DNA of 64,000 nt from Sphingobacterium haloxyli. GTDB lineage: Bacteria > Bacteroidota > Bacteroidia > Sphingobacteriales > Sphingobacteriaceae. Of this stretch, positions 52,303-61,368 are shown piece by piece. The notes beneath the pieces were generated by a model. It worked only from the letters and a program-made list of their open reading frames with translations. It did no database searches and was not told the DNA's origin. The translations under genes and the position numbers were made by a program. The DNA lies in contig NZ_PVBQ01000004.1 of the NCBI RefSeq assembly GCF_002980525.1, forward strand, positions 1-64,000. The letters are read 5' to 3'. The stretch's first letter is position 1. Every line of letters starts with the position of its first letter.

Positions 52303-53072
52303 GAATGGGCTTGTTTATAGAGGTGTTTATTATCGGAACAAATGGAAATAAACTGAAAACCCTGGTAAGATTTAGTTTTGTATTGTCCCGCGATCATCAT
52401 TATCCGGTTTTGGATACTTTTGATGCCTAATCCGGCTTGGTATCCAGGCGGCAGACCTTTCCCGTTATCACAATAAGCCATACATAGGGAGGCTGGTGTA
52501 ATCCGTAAATGTAAGCGGACTCGAGTAGCGTGCCCGTGCTTATCGCTATTGACGAAGAGTTCTTGGATGATGCGAAGAAAATGTAGTTTTACATGGTTTG
52601 ATATAGATTGCTGCGTACGGACATCGATATAATAATCGATTTCGTAACGGCTAATCCAATGTTGTACCTGATGGGAAAGCAGCGTTTCTAATGATGTGTC
52701 TTCCAGCAGGGGCGGGTAGAGATTGTGGGATATACGTCGTACTTCTGCGATGCAAAACTTAATCTTATCTTGCAGCTTCGGACGCTCGACGTCAAGGTCT
52801 ACAGACCACTGTAGGGCGGTTAAATGACCATTTAGGGAATCGTGCAAATCATGAGCTATCCGGGCACGCTCATTTTCTTGGCTCTCCAGCATGGAGAGTC
52901 TTAATGACTCCTTAAACCGGTGTTCGTTTTCCAGATGCGCTACTTTTTGTTGATACATGTTTTGCTGATACCGATAGAATAGCCAAAAAAAACAGATCAA
53001 GATAGCGGAGATAAAAAACAAGGAAACGATTATCCAGAAAATAATGGTTTCTTCTTTTTGCCAAAGCGCCAT
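52299..53072 (-). CDS. HisKA_3-type sensor histidine kinase
   Basis: The protein is 257 residues from ATG 53072; an earlier ATG at 53129 is possible but would overlap the membrane gene by 100 bases. One membrane helix (IIFWIIVSLFFISAILICFF) is followed by a coiled segment. Next comes ENERARIAHDLHDSLNGHLT, the phospho-accepting His of HisKA_3, and an ATPase end with NSDKHGHATRVRLHL and CDNGKGLPPGYQAGLGIKSI. It has almost no periplasmic part, so it may sense through the upstream membrane protein it is coupled to. Confidence 0.9.
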   Translation of the reverse strand: MALWQKEETIIFWIIVSLFFISAILICFFWLFYRYQQNMYQQKVAHLENEHRFKESLRLSMLESQENERARIAHDLHDSLNGHLTALQWSVDLDVERPKLQDKIKFCIAEVRRISHNLYPPLLEDTSLETLLSHQVQHWISRYEIDYYIDVRTQQSISNHVKLHFLRIIQELFVNSDKHGHATRVRLHLRITPASLCMAYCDNGKGLPPGYQAGLGIKSIQNRIMMIAGQYKTKSYQGFQFISICSDNKHLYKQAHS

Positions 53073-53710
53073 AGGTATAGGGTCAAATAGATATAAAATA
53101 CGTTGGTAACCAGTAAGTTTATAGCCCAAAGTAAAAATTTGAAATGGGTATGGGCCGTAACGAAAAAATTGATCGGAAGATAGAATATAAAATTCAAGCT
53201 GTAATAAAAGGTCAATGCCACGATCAGACGTACTTTTTGATTATCCATCCGCTCGGAACGGCGAACCCTTTGCAACAGCGATATAAGTCCGTAGGCGACA
53301 AGCGTCGCCGAAACGACTACGCGACTGTACGATTGATAGTATGAAAAGTCTTGATCGGTGTCCCGCAGGATATGATGCGCAAATTCCCAGGTCACGAAAC
53401 TTCCGCTGACGAATAGCAGTAGCCACCCGATTTTTCGTAGGCGGGTAAGGAAAAACCGCATATACATGATGCCCACCAACGTCAATTCCGCCAGGGCATA
53501 TAAATGTACGAAAACGAGATTATCGGTATGAAACGATAACCAGTATCGGCTGGATAGATCCACAATAAGCGCAATGGCCAGATACGCAAACACATAATAA
53601 TCCCATGGGTTGGCCGCTTTCCTATAGCAGATTAAAGCTGCAAGGCTTAGGGTCAATAAAATGGGAATGGACCACGTTGCAGCATCCAGCCATTGTATCC
53701 AATTTGACAT
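53030..53710 (-). CDS. Polytopic membrane protein coupled to the kinase
   Basis: This 226-residue protein has six or seven membrane helices (WSIPILLTLSLAALICY, VFAYLAIALIVDLSS, LLWAINLLVTNVFYIYLTLY). Its end is basic (RFGKKKKPLFSG). It overlaps the kinase start, so it is cotranslated with it and could be the sensing module. No transporter signature is seen. Family unknown. Confidence 0.75.
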   Translation of the reverse strand: MSNWIQWLDAATWSIPILLTLSLAALICYRKAANPWDYYVFAYLAIALIVDLSSRYWLSFHTDNLVFVHLYALAELTLVGIMYMRFFLTRLRKIGWLLLFVSGSFVTWEFAHHILRDTDQDFSYYQSYSRVVVSATLVAYGLISLLQRVRRSERMDNQKVRLIVALTFYYSLNFIFYLPINFFVTAHTHFKFLLWAINLLVTNVFYIYLTLYLWRFGKKKKPLFSG

Positions 53711-53716
53711 GATGTT

Positions 53717-54358
53717 TTAATCAAACAAGATTTCAAATTGCTGTTCTTCGGTTATTGGGGGAAACGGAGGCACTAGGCGGATCGTATCGTAAGACGCCTG
53801 CGGTGCCGAACGCGCATCGTCTTGATCGTCGTAGCACCCTCGGATAATCAAATCCATAGACCATAAGGATGTCTTTTTATCGACCTTAAATGCAAAGTAT
53901 GCGCTATTGACACAGGTCGAAATATCCTCCATCGGAATGATAAAACACCGCACTTTTAGCAAGTCTAGAATAGCGGGATCAATAACTTTGCCGCTAAAGG
54001 TCTCGTTCCAACGATCAATACGTCTCTGGGCTTCCCTTTCACTGATATCAGATTTTAAATCTGCTTCCTGATCGGTACTTTTTAGCGGTTTTGATACATA
54101 GATATAGTGATCCATACTGTCCCGGTATGTACTACGATCAAAGGTTTCTGATAGTACAAAAAATCGGAGTTTTTTATAATCGTCTGATACACCGGGGTAC
54201 ACATGGACGTTTTTTGCGCCCGATTTCATAAAATCCAATACACAAAAATCAAAATGGGATTTATCGCTATAGAGGCGCTCTAAGATAATAGGGGCTTCAT
54301 GGCGCTCAAGCATACCTTTCCAGTTGTGGATATACCGCCAGATGTCGTTTTTTTTCAT
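53717..54358 (-). CDS. Unknown cytoplasmic protein upstream of the two-component operon
   Basis: The protein is 213 residues, soluble, with strands and helices mixed (IWRYIHNWKGMLERHEAPII, KKLRFFVLSETFDRSTYRDS, CFIIPMEDISTCVNSAYFAF). No motif is recognised. It is first in the run of minus-strand genes, six bases before the membrane protein, so probably the first gene of the transcript leading to the two-component genes. Confidence 0.65.
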   Translation of the reverse strand: MKKNDIWRYIHNWKGMLERHEAPIILERLYSDKSHFDFCVLDFMKSGAKNVHVYPGVSDDYKKLRFFVLSETFDRSTYRDSMDHYIYVSKPLKSTDQEADLKSDISEREAQRRIDRWNETFSGKVIDPAILDLLKVRCFIIPMEDISTCVNSAYFAFKVDKKTSLWSMDLIIRGCYDDQDDARSAPQASYDTIRLVPPFPPITEEQQFEILFD

Positions 54359-54575
54359 AGTTGTTTATAAGATTTGTAGATGTTTACTGCGTAGTACGCT
54401 TCATATAGGCGTAGCTAAGCAAATGTAATAAAAACGATATAATAATCAATGGAGTTCTTAACGGAAGGTACGCATCTTACCGTCTTTTCCAGCCCTTTAT
54501 CGCGCTTATCGATTGTTCGTCGAAATGGACGAAAATAAATATTGGTAATCACCGATACTTGCATAAAAAAAGCCT

Positions 54576-55898
54576 ATGAATTCGCTTATGTTAACCGTAT
54601 ATCGATTTGTATTCATGTTGCCGCTCCTGCTGGCGGCCTCCTGCACTAAGGACGCACCATTTACGGAAGAACCCGACCCCGTTTTCGGCGAACCGGTAGT
54701 TAAACCCAAGGGACAGCCTGTGGGCGATGCCGTTTCGGCAGCGATCGGACCCAATGGCGGCGTCCTGTTGTACGGGGATATGGTACGAATGGAAATCCCG
54801 CCCGGCGCCGTGGACGAACTGACGACGTTCGCCATCCAACCCATCGGCAATACACTTGACGAGGGGTCGACTAATCCGGCATTCCGGCTGACTCCGGAGG
54901 GTATCCACTTCGATAAACCTGTCCAGCTCTCGTTTTTGTATGATCCGGATGCTGAGGGTAACCCAGCGACACGCATGGTGGCCTTCCAGCGGCGCGACGG
55001 GGTATGGTGCGGTAGTTCTACGGAGCTGGATGCTCCGCAAGGTCGACTGACGGTTGAAACAACCCATTTCAGCGATTGGGTGTGGTTTGACCTCTTGTCG
55101 CTGCGGAAAGATAAAGAATCGGTAGGTGCGGGTGAAACGGTTAATCTGAAGTTGCTGGAACAGGTACTTGGCGAACTCATGCCGGCAAACCACATCGATA
55201 GCGTTCCCTTAGCGGCAATGGACGATATCGGTTTTTCGAAGGATCTGACGGTGAGCGGGTGGAAGATTATCTCCGGCCCGGGATCACTATCGCCGAAAAT
55301 CAACACCAAAATGGTACCCGGTGACGCGGTTTATACAGCCCCGACCACTATAGAGCGAGCGACGAATGTGGAAATACAGGTCGAAGTGGAGAGCAAGAAC
55401 GGTTACATCAGCGACCGAAGGGCTCCTGGTGGTAGGCGAAAGTTCGGGAAGCTTATTTTATTGACGACCATCCGCCTGGTACCCGAAAATTTCGTTCAGC
55501 TCATCGTGAATGGCGTAGAGCAGGATCTATCCAAAACGGGACATGATGCTAAGCTTGTCAACGGTAGTGTGTACATTCGGTTAGGCGGAGACGAGTCTCC
55601 GATAAGTCTGACGCTCCAGTGCTTTGGTACGGGCCCTGGTACATACCCTGGCGGCATCGACGGCGGGGAGGCTGTGCTGTATTACACCACATATCATGGA
55701 GGGGAAAGACGTAGTTCTATTAGTTTTTACCGCACCTGTGAAAACGAGGAGATATTTAACGGAACCGCTACGCTGACGGGTGTTGGCCAGTATATAGAAG
55801 GTTCTTTTTCGGGCCGGATCTTTCCAATAGCGGTACAAGGCTGTGAGGTTCCCCCATCAAGCAGTGTGGTGCTTAATTTTAAAATTAACAAAGGCTAA
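54576..55898 (+). CDS. Lipoprotein with ZU5-like domain
   Basis: This 440-residue protein has lipobox LLAASC with cysteine near residue 23. Residues about 50-160 read AIGPNGGVLLYGDMVRMEIP followed by PGAVDELTTFAIQPIG, the ZU5 pattern known from PIDD and ankyrin, here in a bacterial surface lipoprotein. The rest is beta-rich and unassigned (GGIDGGEAVLYYTTYHGG). Antisense frames across this gene carry no domain and are ignored. Confidence 0.8.
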   Translation: MNSLMLTVYRFVFMLPLLLAASCTKDAPFTEEPDPVFGEPVVKPKGQPVGDAVSAAIGPNGGVLLYGDMVRMEIPPGAVDELTTFAIQPIGNTLDEGSTNPAFRLTPEGIHFDKPVQLSFLYDPDAEGNPATRMVAFQRRDGVWCGSSTELDAPQGRLTVETTHFSDWVWFDLLSLRKDKESVGAGETVNLKLLEQVLGELMPANHIDSVPLAAMDDIGFSKDLTVSGWKIISGPGSLSPKINTKMVPGDAVYTAPTTIERATNVEIQVEVESKNGYISDRRAPGGRRKFGKLILLTTIRLVPENFVQLIVNGVEQDLSKTGHDAKLVNGSVYIRLGGDESPISLTLQCFGTGPGTYPGGIDGGEAVLYYTTYHGGERRSSISFYRTCENEEIFNGTATLTGVGQYIEGSFSGRIFPIAVQGCEVPPSSSVVLNFKINKG

Positions 55899-55919
55899 CC
55901 CTCTAGGAATACCCCATTA

Positions 55920-56255
55920 TTACAGTATTAACGATTTGATTTGATGCATATAACGTTTGCCTACCCCGATTTGCTGCCCGTTTTTCATAATAAGGTAGAG
56001 CCTGCCGATATCTCGATGGCAGGCGTCGATGTGCTCCAGATTGACAATAAACGAACGGTGCACCCGCATAAAGCGGGATGGATCGAGTTTTTGTTCGATA
56101 GATCCGATACCTGACGAACTTATAAACTCGCCCTTGTCTAGGTAAACCACGGTATAGTCGCCCGCAGCTTTCAGGTATCGGATGTCCTGTACGGCGATAC
56201 GTCGTAGCCGTTTACCTTCTTCGACGAAAATATGCGCAATTAAAATGGTATTCAT
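55920..56255 (-). CDS. Stand-alone LytTR DNA-binding protein
   Basis: 111 residues from ATG 56255. Nearly the whole protein is one LytTR domain (IAVQDIRYLKAAGDYTVVYL, MRVHRSFIVNLEHIDAC, GVGKRYMHQIKSL), with no receiver domain. Such proteins act as one-component regulators or antagonists of LytTR response regulators. It is convergent with the ZU5-like lipoprotein gene; a target is not evident. Confidence 0.85.
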   Translation of the reverse strand: MNTILIAHIFVEEGKRLRRIAVQDIRYLKAAGDYTVVYLDKGEFISSSGIGSIEQKLDPSRFMRVHRSFIVNLEHIDACHRDIGRLYLIMKNGQQIGVGKRYMHQIKSLIL

Positions 56256-56418
56256 CGGATACAAAAGTAGCCGAACCGTTATGCCGAATTCATCGAATTA
56301 TTGCGGAGAAATATTTTTTAGGTAGTAGTACTTAAAAAACCAAATTTTTTACGATTGTAGATAATATGTAGCGTGCGATAAGTTGCTTGAATCAGGTCGG
56401 TTACTTACTTTTACGCCG

Positions 56419-58092
56419 ATGAATAGGTTGAATTTTTGTATTGTCTTTTTGTTATCCATAAGCATAATGACTACACGCGCACAGGAGCTTTTTACGTCTT
56501 ACGGAAATTGCACAGAAAAGACCTTTGGTTTTGCCAGTGTGAACGGCGAGGACCACAACATACCGCCTACGTATTGCGATGCTACCGGATTTTCCGAGGG
56601 ACTGGCATCGGTAAAGCTTGACGGGCAATGGGGATATATAGATGTTAACCAAAAAACACGCATCGCCTTTTCATTCGATTATGCAGCGCGCTTCAAGTAC
56701 GGGCAAGCAATCGTGTATCGGGGCAAATTCCGCGGCGTAATAGACAAGCAGGGCGATTATACAGTTCCGCCGATATACCTTGATTTACAAATGCTTGAAA
56801 TCGACGGGAAACCATATTATATATCGCGCGACAGCACATTTTTCGCTGGGCTAATCGATAGCCAAGGGAATGAAGTTATACCGCACCGGTATACGTATCT
56901 CCTGCCGCTGACGGGGTATCAACACCTTCCGCTTTATACGGTTTTTCGCGAAATTGACACGGCCCAAGGCAGCTTTTACGAGCAGTTTGAAGATAATCCA
57001 TTTCTGTTTTCGCCTGAAAAGGGGAGACACGACCTTTACGATAGCCAATTCAATAAACTGGCCTCCAGACAATCGAGCGATTACAGTGACGGGTTTCCAC
57101 ACGATAAACTCCAGCAGATCGACGCATTCCTCCAGGAGGCTCGTAATAAACCTGCGGAAGAGAAAGTGAAGACAGCGGAACATATACTATCCCTGCCCGA
57201 CTCAACCCCGATACCAGAGCCATCCTCCCTATATCGGGAATACGAACGTAGGGAAAGCAGCGAAGTAGACGAGTATCTGGAAGGGCTCGGTTACCGATTC
57301 TTTACGGAAAACGGAAAAAACGGGTTAAAAAAGGGAAACGATATCCTGATTCCGGCGGAGCACCGTCAGCTGCGTTTCGTGAACGGGGTTATCCTATTTC
57401 CGCAGCCAGCCGATATGCCTATGTTGGAAAAGCACTATGGTGGCGTGTACCGAAACAAAGAAAAAGGGATTTTCGATATCTTCGCTGTACTGTCGGCAGA
57501 CGATGAACCAACCGAAGGAGCGATGCAATACAGCTTAAGTGGCGATGTTCGTCTCCCGATTACCGAAACCGTAGCTGGGAGCAAAAAACTGATCTCGACG
57601 ATCACTTCCCTCGGTTTTGTGTGTCTCCACACCACGCAAGATACGGCCGGTGTGGTCGAAAAAAAGTATAGCCTTGTTAGCTGGATAGGTGAGGAGCTGC
57701 TGCCGCCGGTTTACCAGAAAATAGAGGTGACAAAAGCCGGACATGTGCTGGTCGCTCAAGAAAAGGAAGTCCCGGAGGGTGTTGAAGAACATCTCGGGTT
57801 GTTTAGCCCGAGGGGGGAGGAAATTGTTCCCTTAGGCGTATATTCATCTATCAAGGCATTTTCCGAGGGCGAGCGTGCGTTGTACCTCGCTACATGGAGC
57901 GACCCTTACCCGACAACGGCAGAATGGAAAGAAAGAAACGATACCAACAAAACCTACCTCATATTGGAAGTGGACGGGAGCTCATCCCGGGTCGTCAACA
58001 CGTTTACGGCAAGCACGGTACACGTGACACAGCTGGATGCAGAAACAGGGATGTTGCAATATATAAAACTGGTTAGTGGAGAAAGCCTTTGA
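56419..58092 (+). CDS. WG-repeat protein
   Basis: The protein is 557 residues from ATG 56419, with signal peptide CIVFLLSISIMTTRAQ. WG/KWG-type repeats follow, visible as GFASVNGEDHNIPPTYCDAT, EGLASVKLDGQWGYIDVNQK, and GVIDKQGDYTVPPIYLDLQ. Later repeats are degenerate (GLFSPRGEEIVPLGVYSSIK). WG-repeat proteins are widespread in Bacteroidota and of unknown use, probably binding surfaces or proteins. The gene stands alone. Confidence 0.85.
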   Translation: MNRLNFCIVFLLSISIMTTRAQELFTSYGNCTEKTFGFASVNGEDHNIPPTYCDATGFSEGLASVKLDGQWGYIDVNQKTRIAFSFDYAARFKYGQAIVYRGKFRGVIDKQGDYTVPPIYLDLQMLEIDGKPYYISRDSTFFAGLIDSQGNEVIPHRYTYLLPLTGYQHLPLYTVFREIDTAQGSFYEQFEDNPFLFSPEKGRHDLYDSQFNKLASRQSSDYSDGFPHDKLQQIDAFLQEARNKPAEEKVKTAEHILSLPDSTPIPEPSSLYREYERRESSEVDEYLEGLGYRFFTENGKNGLKKGNDILIPAEHRQLRFVNGVILFPQPADMPMLEKHYGGVYRNKEKGIFDIFAVLSADDEPTEGAMQYSLSGDVRLPITETVAGSKKLISTITSLGFVCLHTTQDTAGVVEKKYSLVSWIGEELLPPVYQKIEVTKAGHVLVAQEKEVPEGVEEHLGLFSPRGEEIVPLGVYSSIKAFSEGERALYLATWSDPYPTTAEWKERNDTNKTYLILEVDGSSSRVVNTFTASTVHVTQLDAETGMLQYIKLVSGESL

Positions 58093-58256
58093 ATCTTTTA
58101 ACAACGGAAAGGCGGCTGTTCTGGCCATGACATCCGGATGAATCCGTCCCGATAATCGTCGGGATACGTCCAGATAATTATGAAAAATAATTATATAACA
58201 TGAAAAACGATTATAAAATCAAGGTTTTTATGATTTTTTATTACAGATAGCTAAGC

Positions 58257-58401
58257 ATGAACTTGAAATCCGCCAGTCCGCAAAAGCCGTACATCCCGCT
58301 CTGGGAGCGGCTTCCGGTCTTTCGGGAAAAATGAGAGATGGTCAAATAAATGCACGAACTTAATTCATGAAACACGAACTAAGTTCATGCGGAATGAATT
58401 T
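58257..58401. repeat. Dispersed intergenic repeat, copy 3
   Basis: The core 58257-58318 (ATGAACTTGAAATCCGCCAG, later CCGCTCTGGGAGCGG) and the tail with TTCATGCGGAATGAATTT match copy 1 best. It fills most of the gap between the WG-repeat and lipoprotein genes. A small hairpin (TCCCGA/TCGGGA) precedes it near 58145. Confidence 0.65.
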
Positions 58402-58472
58402 TTCAGTTCTACAAACTCGTTTTTTTTCCATATTTTTCGGTTGGAATTTGCTAAACGCGTTTAAATCATTTG

Positions 58473-58904
58473 ATGAACACTACACGTATATACCTCGTAC
58501 TTGCATGTCTTTGCCTATTGGTGACAGCATGCGAAAAACAAGATTGTTTTACCCCTCCGGAGCCCGTCGTTTTTGAGTTCGTGGATGCTGAAGGAAACAA
58601 CTTGATTACTACCGGTCAGCTGCATAACGACAACTTCGAGTTTCGCGAAGAATTGGGAAACGACCAAAATGAGCTCGTAGAGCATACGATTGGAGTAGAT
58701 GATCGCGTCACACTGTATAGCGTGGGTTGGTCAGGTGGGGTCGAACAATTTAAATTCTTATCGACCATAAAATCTTTCTCATTCTTGGTCAAGGCAAGAA
58801 ACAATAAGGGCTGCGGAGGGACAAAAATCGAACAAGTAACCTTGGATGACGTGGAGTATCAGCAGAAGGAGGGGTATTTCCTCATTACCTTAGTACCTGA
58901 ATAG
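58473..58904 (+). CDS. Small lipoprotein
   Basis: 143 residues from ATG 58473; a TTG one codon earlier is in frame. Lipobox VTAC with cysteine near residue 20, then EKQDCFTPPEPVVFEFVDAE. The rest is a small beta-rich domain (SFSFLVKARNNKGCGG). No family is recognised. A terminator follows at 58970. Confidence 0.75.
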   Translation: MNTTRIYLVLACLCLLVTACEKQDCFTPPEPVVFEFVDAEGNNLITTGQLHNDNFEFREELGNDQNELVEHTIGVDDRVTLYSVGWSGGVEQFKFLSTIKSFSFLVKARNNKGCGGTKIEQVTLDDVEYQQKEGYFLITLVPE

Positions 58905-58969
58905 GATTAGAAATAAGTGCTTTGTATCAGTTTTTGGATCACCGCCCGCTAGAGGCCGGGTGGGGAAGC

Positions 58970-59001
58970 AAAACACCCGGAGCGTGCGTTCCGGGTGTTT
59001 T
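58970..59001. terminator. Bidirectional terminator
   Basis: AAAACACCCGG and CCGGGTGTTTT pair over 11 bases, with A- and T-rich flanks on each side. It separates the converging lipoprotein and OMP genes and resembles the terminators at 36257 and 40537. Confidence 0.85.
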
Positions 59002-59016
59002 TTATAATAGGGATAC

Positions 59017-59643
59017 CTAAAATTGATAAGAAAGCCCTACGGAAACCTGGTTCAGAACGTTATTAAATAAGTCGAACTGATTGGTTTCTGTGTCGGTTTC
59101 CTTAGTTTTTAGTTTGCGATAACCCGCCAAACGGTTTAGACGTATCTCTGCGCCGAGCCCTTTGAAAAAAGTATACCGTCCGCCAGCGTGGAATGCCGAG
59201 GAATATAAGTCAGACTTGGTAGGCGTGCCGTCCAAACCAGATAGAACTTCCGTTTTGGAGGTTCCCATGGTGCCGTCTACTTCCAAAAAAGCCGCGAATC
59301 TTCCGTTGTCAAAAAGATAGGTTTGGACAAGGACGCCGGCATACTGTTCTGTTGTTTTGGTCTCTGCATTTCCTCCACCCGCTCCCGGGATCACAAGGTA
59401 TATTCTCTCTTCAGCGCTACGGTAATTGTAGAGTGCGCCAATTGCCCATACTTTGTCGATACGAAATGTCGCTCGGGGCGTAATGGCAAACTGTTTCAGC
59501 TCCACCGAAGAATGATCAGCTCCTGAAAATTTGGTGGTACCCAATTGGGTATGGACGGAGATATTGAATTTACTGTCTTGACTATAAGACCGACCCGTAG
59601 CAAGTAAACAAGCTACTAAAACTAAAATGTAAAGTTTTTTCAT
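59017..59643 (-). CDS. Outer-membrane beta-barrel protein
   Basis: 208 residues from ATG 59643. Signal peptide MKKLYILVLVACLLATGRSY, then barrel strands (FAITPRATFRIDKVWAIGAL, GGRYTFFKGLGAEIRLNRL) ending VSVGLSYQF, the aromatic terminal residue of OMPs. It is the intact relative of the truncated copy at 29567-30019. A CAAAGATA (TATCTTTG on the minus strand) at 59711-59718 marks its promoter. Confidence 0.85.
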   Translation of the reverse strand: MKKLYILVLVACLLATGRSYSQDSKFNISVHTQLGTTKFSGADHSSVELKQFAITPRATFRIDKVWAIGALYNYRSAEERIYLVIPGAGGGNAETKTTEQYAGVLVQTYLFDNGRFAAFLEVDGTMGTSKTEVLSGLDGTPTKSDLYSSAFHAGGRYTFFKGLGAEIRLNRLAGYRKLKTKETDTETNQFDLFNNVLNQVSVGLSYQF

Positions 59644-59709
59644 GTTGAAATACGAAATAAATAATAGGGACACACGGATGTTATCCATAAAGTTAGATTA
59701 ATTAACGCG

Positions 59710-59762
59710 CCAAAGATAGACTTTTAGACCGAAAGAAGAAATTTGAAGAATTCATTTCTTAA
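59710..59762. repeat. 53-base repeat, also at 60607-60659
   Basis: The block CCAAAGATAGA to ATTTCTTAA occurs at 59710-59762 and 60607-60659 with 51 of 53 bases equal and the same orientation. The first copy carries the promoter of the OMP gene; the second lies upstream of the lipoprotein gene at 60002-60544. Either a duplicated promoter region or a small dispersed element. Confidence 0.8.
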
Positions 59763-59867
59763 AGTATTACACGTGGATATCAGAGATTAGGGGATTCGGT
59801 AAGTTTTTTGTACTTCTGAAAATACAATTTTTGGTATTTTTGTTATTTCTGTAGAACGATTTTAAGC

Positions 59868-59981
59868 ATGGATGTTCTTAGAGAAAAGTCTGCGATATTA
59901 CTGAGCCAGGCAGAAATGAGCTTTCAGCGCCTTGTGGGCAGCTATTATTTACTCAAGTTGCCTGTAGTAGGGCAAAATTAG
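59868..59981 (+). CDS. Possible 37-residue protein or gene remnant
   Basis: A TATTTTTG element (59835-59842) stands 25 bases before an ATG whose frame reads MDVLREKSAILLSQAEMSFQ and 17 more residues. Sequence around the promoter is partly repeated at 62750-62784. It could be a small gene or the surviving start of a lost one. Confidence 0.35.
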   Translation: MDVLREKSAILLSQAEMSFQRLVGSYYLLKLPVVGQN

Positions 59982-60001
59982 TGTCAATAAAATGCCGCGT
60001 A

Positions 60002-60544
60002 TCAGTTTTTGGAGATAAAGTCCTGCAAAATCGCTTTGGTGGTAGGCAACGCAGGATCATAACTTTTAAAAATTACATCGTCGATCACCCATTTTTCCTG
60101 TTTGACGAAGACGATTTCGTCATCCCATTTTTCATTAAATGTCGTATTACTGAATCTCACAGTAACAATGGCCTTATCGTCCAGATTCTTTATGTCTTCT
60201 ACTGAGAAATGCTCTGCCCCTTCGTATAGACTGCTAAAAATATCTCCCTCAATCAATCTGGGTTTATTGGTCGGTTCATTGCTGTTAGCGACTCTGATTG
60301 CGTCGATTTTCTCCATGGCGGCGGCTTTTGAGATTAAACCTGCGAGATCCTCACTTATTAGGTCTTTATCTATCTTGTCTAAAGCACGTGTGTCGCTTTT
60401 AATAAAGGCAGTTAACGTATTGCTGATGTCGGTCATCTGCTGTGTTTCATACCCTTCTTCATGCGTTTCAGTCTTTTTGGTTTCAGGATTATTACAGCTT
60501 GATAAAAACATGATCATCCATACGGTTATGATACTCCATTTCAT
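60002..60544 (-). CDS. Small lipoprotein
   Basis: This 180-residue protein has lipobox LSSC near residue 17 followed by NNPETKKTE. A soluble alpha/beta domain follows, ending KWVIDDVIFKSYDPALPTTK, which resembles periplasmic proteins of DUF3828/NTF2-like type. It is followed on the other strand by a DUF4386 membrane gene. Family uncertain. Confidence 0.7.
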   Translation of the reverse strand: MKWSIITVWMIMFLSSCNNPETKKTETHEEGYETQQMTDISNTLTAFIKSDTRALDKIDKDLISEDLAGLISKAAAMEKIDAIRVANSNEPTNKPRLIEGDIFSSLYEGAEHFSVEDIKNLDDKAIVTVRFSNTTFNEKWDDEIVFVKQEKWVIDDVIFKSYDPALPTTKAILQDFISKN

Positions 60545-60723
60545 AATGCATAATTAATTAATAAACTCGTTTTTGCTTCTATAGAATATCTGCACCGAGC
60601 CAAGGACCAAAGATAGATTTTTAGACCGAAAGGAGAAATTTGAAGAATTCATTTCTTAACCGAAGTCAATGAGTTTGGTCGTTTTATACGTCAATTTTGC
60701 TAAAACATATAAAAAGCAAAACA

Positions 60724-61368
60724 ATGAAAATAACTTCAGCTCGGCTATTCGGAATATGCTTTATCCTTTCATTCGTATCCTATGCAATTGGTATGGGGCT
60801 AATGGAAACAGTTGAAAATAAGACAACCTTGATTATAGGCGCGTTATTAATCGCCATTTTGCACACTTTATTTAACCTAGGGTTATTGATCGTTATGTTC
60901 AATGTCCTTAAATCGATAAACAAAAGTCTTTCCATTTTTTACCTGTTGTTAGGTTCTTTTGGGACACTGATGCTTACTTTAGGGGCTATTTTCCTTTTAT
61001 TGCCTATTTCAATAAGTGAAACTTTAGTTCAAACAGACCAACATGATTCTTCCTTATTCAGTATGATTTTAGATTTGTCTTCAAGGGGGAATTTTTACGC
61101 TTATCAGCTAGGCATGATACTATGGGGCTGTGGCGGACTGGTGTTTTGCAACCTGCTGTATAAATCTAGGCTTGTTCCCGTTTTGTTTCCCATATGGGGT
61201 TTCATGGGATACCTAATTTTTATTGTGGGTTGCGGATTGGAATTATTTGGAAAGCCTTATGGAGTCATGTTGTCTATCCCTGGGGGCTTATTTGAAATTC
61301 TCTTGAGTATCTGGTTAGTTACCAAAGGTTTTAACAACGGCGTAGTTATCACTAAGGTCAATCACTAG
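60724..61368 (+). CDS. DUF4386-family membrane protein
   Basis: The protein is 214 residues from ATG 60724, with six membrane helices (LIIGALLIAILHTLFNLGL, LLLGSFGTLMLTLGAIFLLL, FPIWGFMGYLIFIVGCGL). The end GGLFEILLSIWLVTKGFN is the DUF4386 signature. It overlaps the convergent Crp-type gene by 11 bases; this pairing recurs in Bacteroidota and suggests the regulator controls or responds to it. Confidence 0.85.
   Translation: MKITSARLFGICFILSFVSYAIGMGLMETVENKTTLIIGALLIAILHTLFNLGLLIVMFNVLKSINKSLSIFYLLLGSFGTLMLTLGAIFLLLPISISETLVQTDQHDSSLFSMILDLSSRGNFYAYQLGMILWGCGGLVFCNLLYKSRLVPVLFPIWGFMGYLIFIVGCGLELFGKPYGVMLSIPGGLFEILLSIWLVTKGFNNGVVITKVNH

Noticed and set aside
54506..55309. 267-residue minus-strand frame
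   Set aside because: It is opposite the lipoprotein gene with ZU5-like domain, and is Ser/Pro-rich as expected of a frame shadow.
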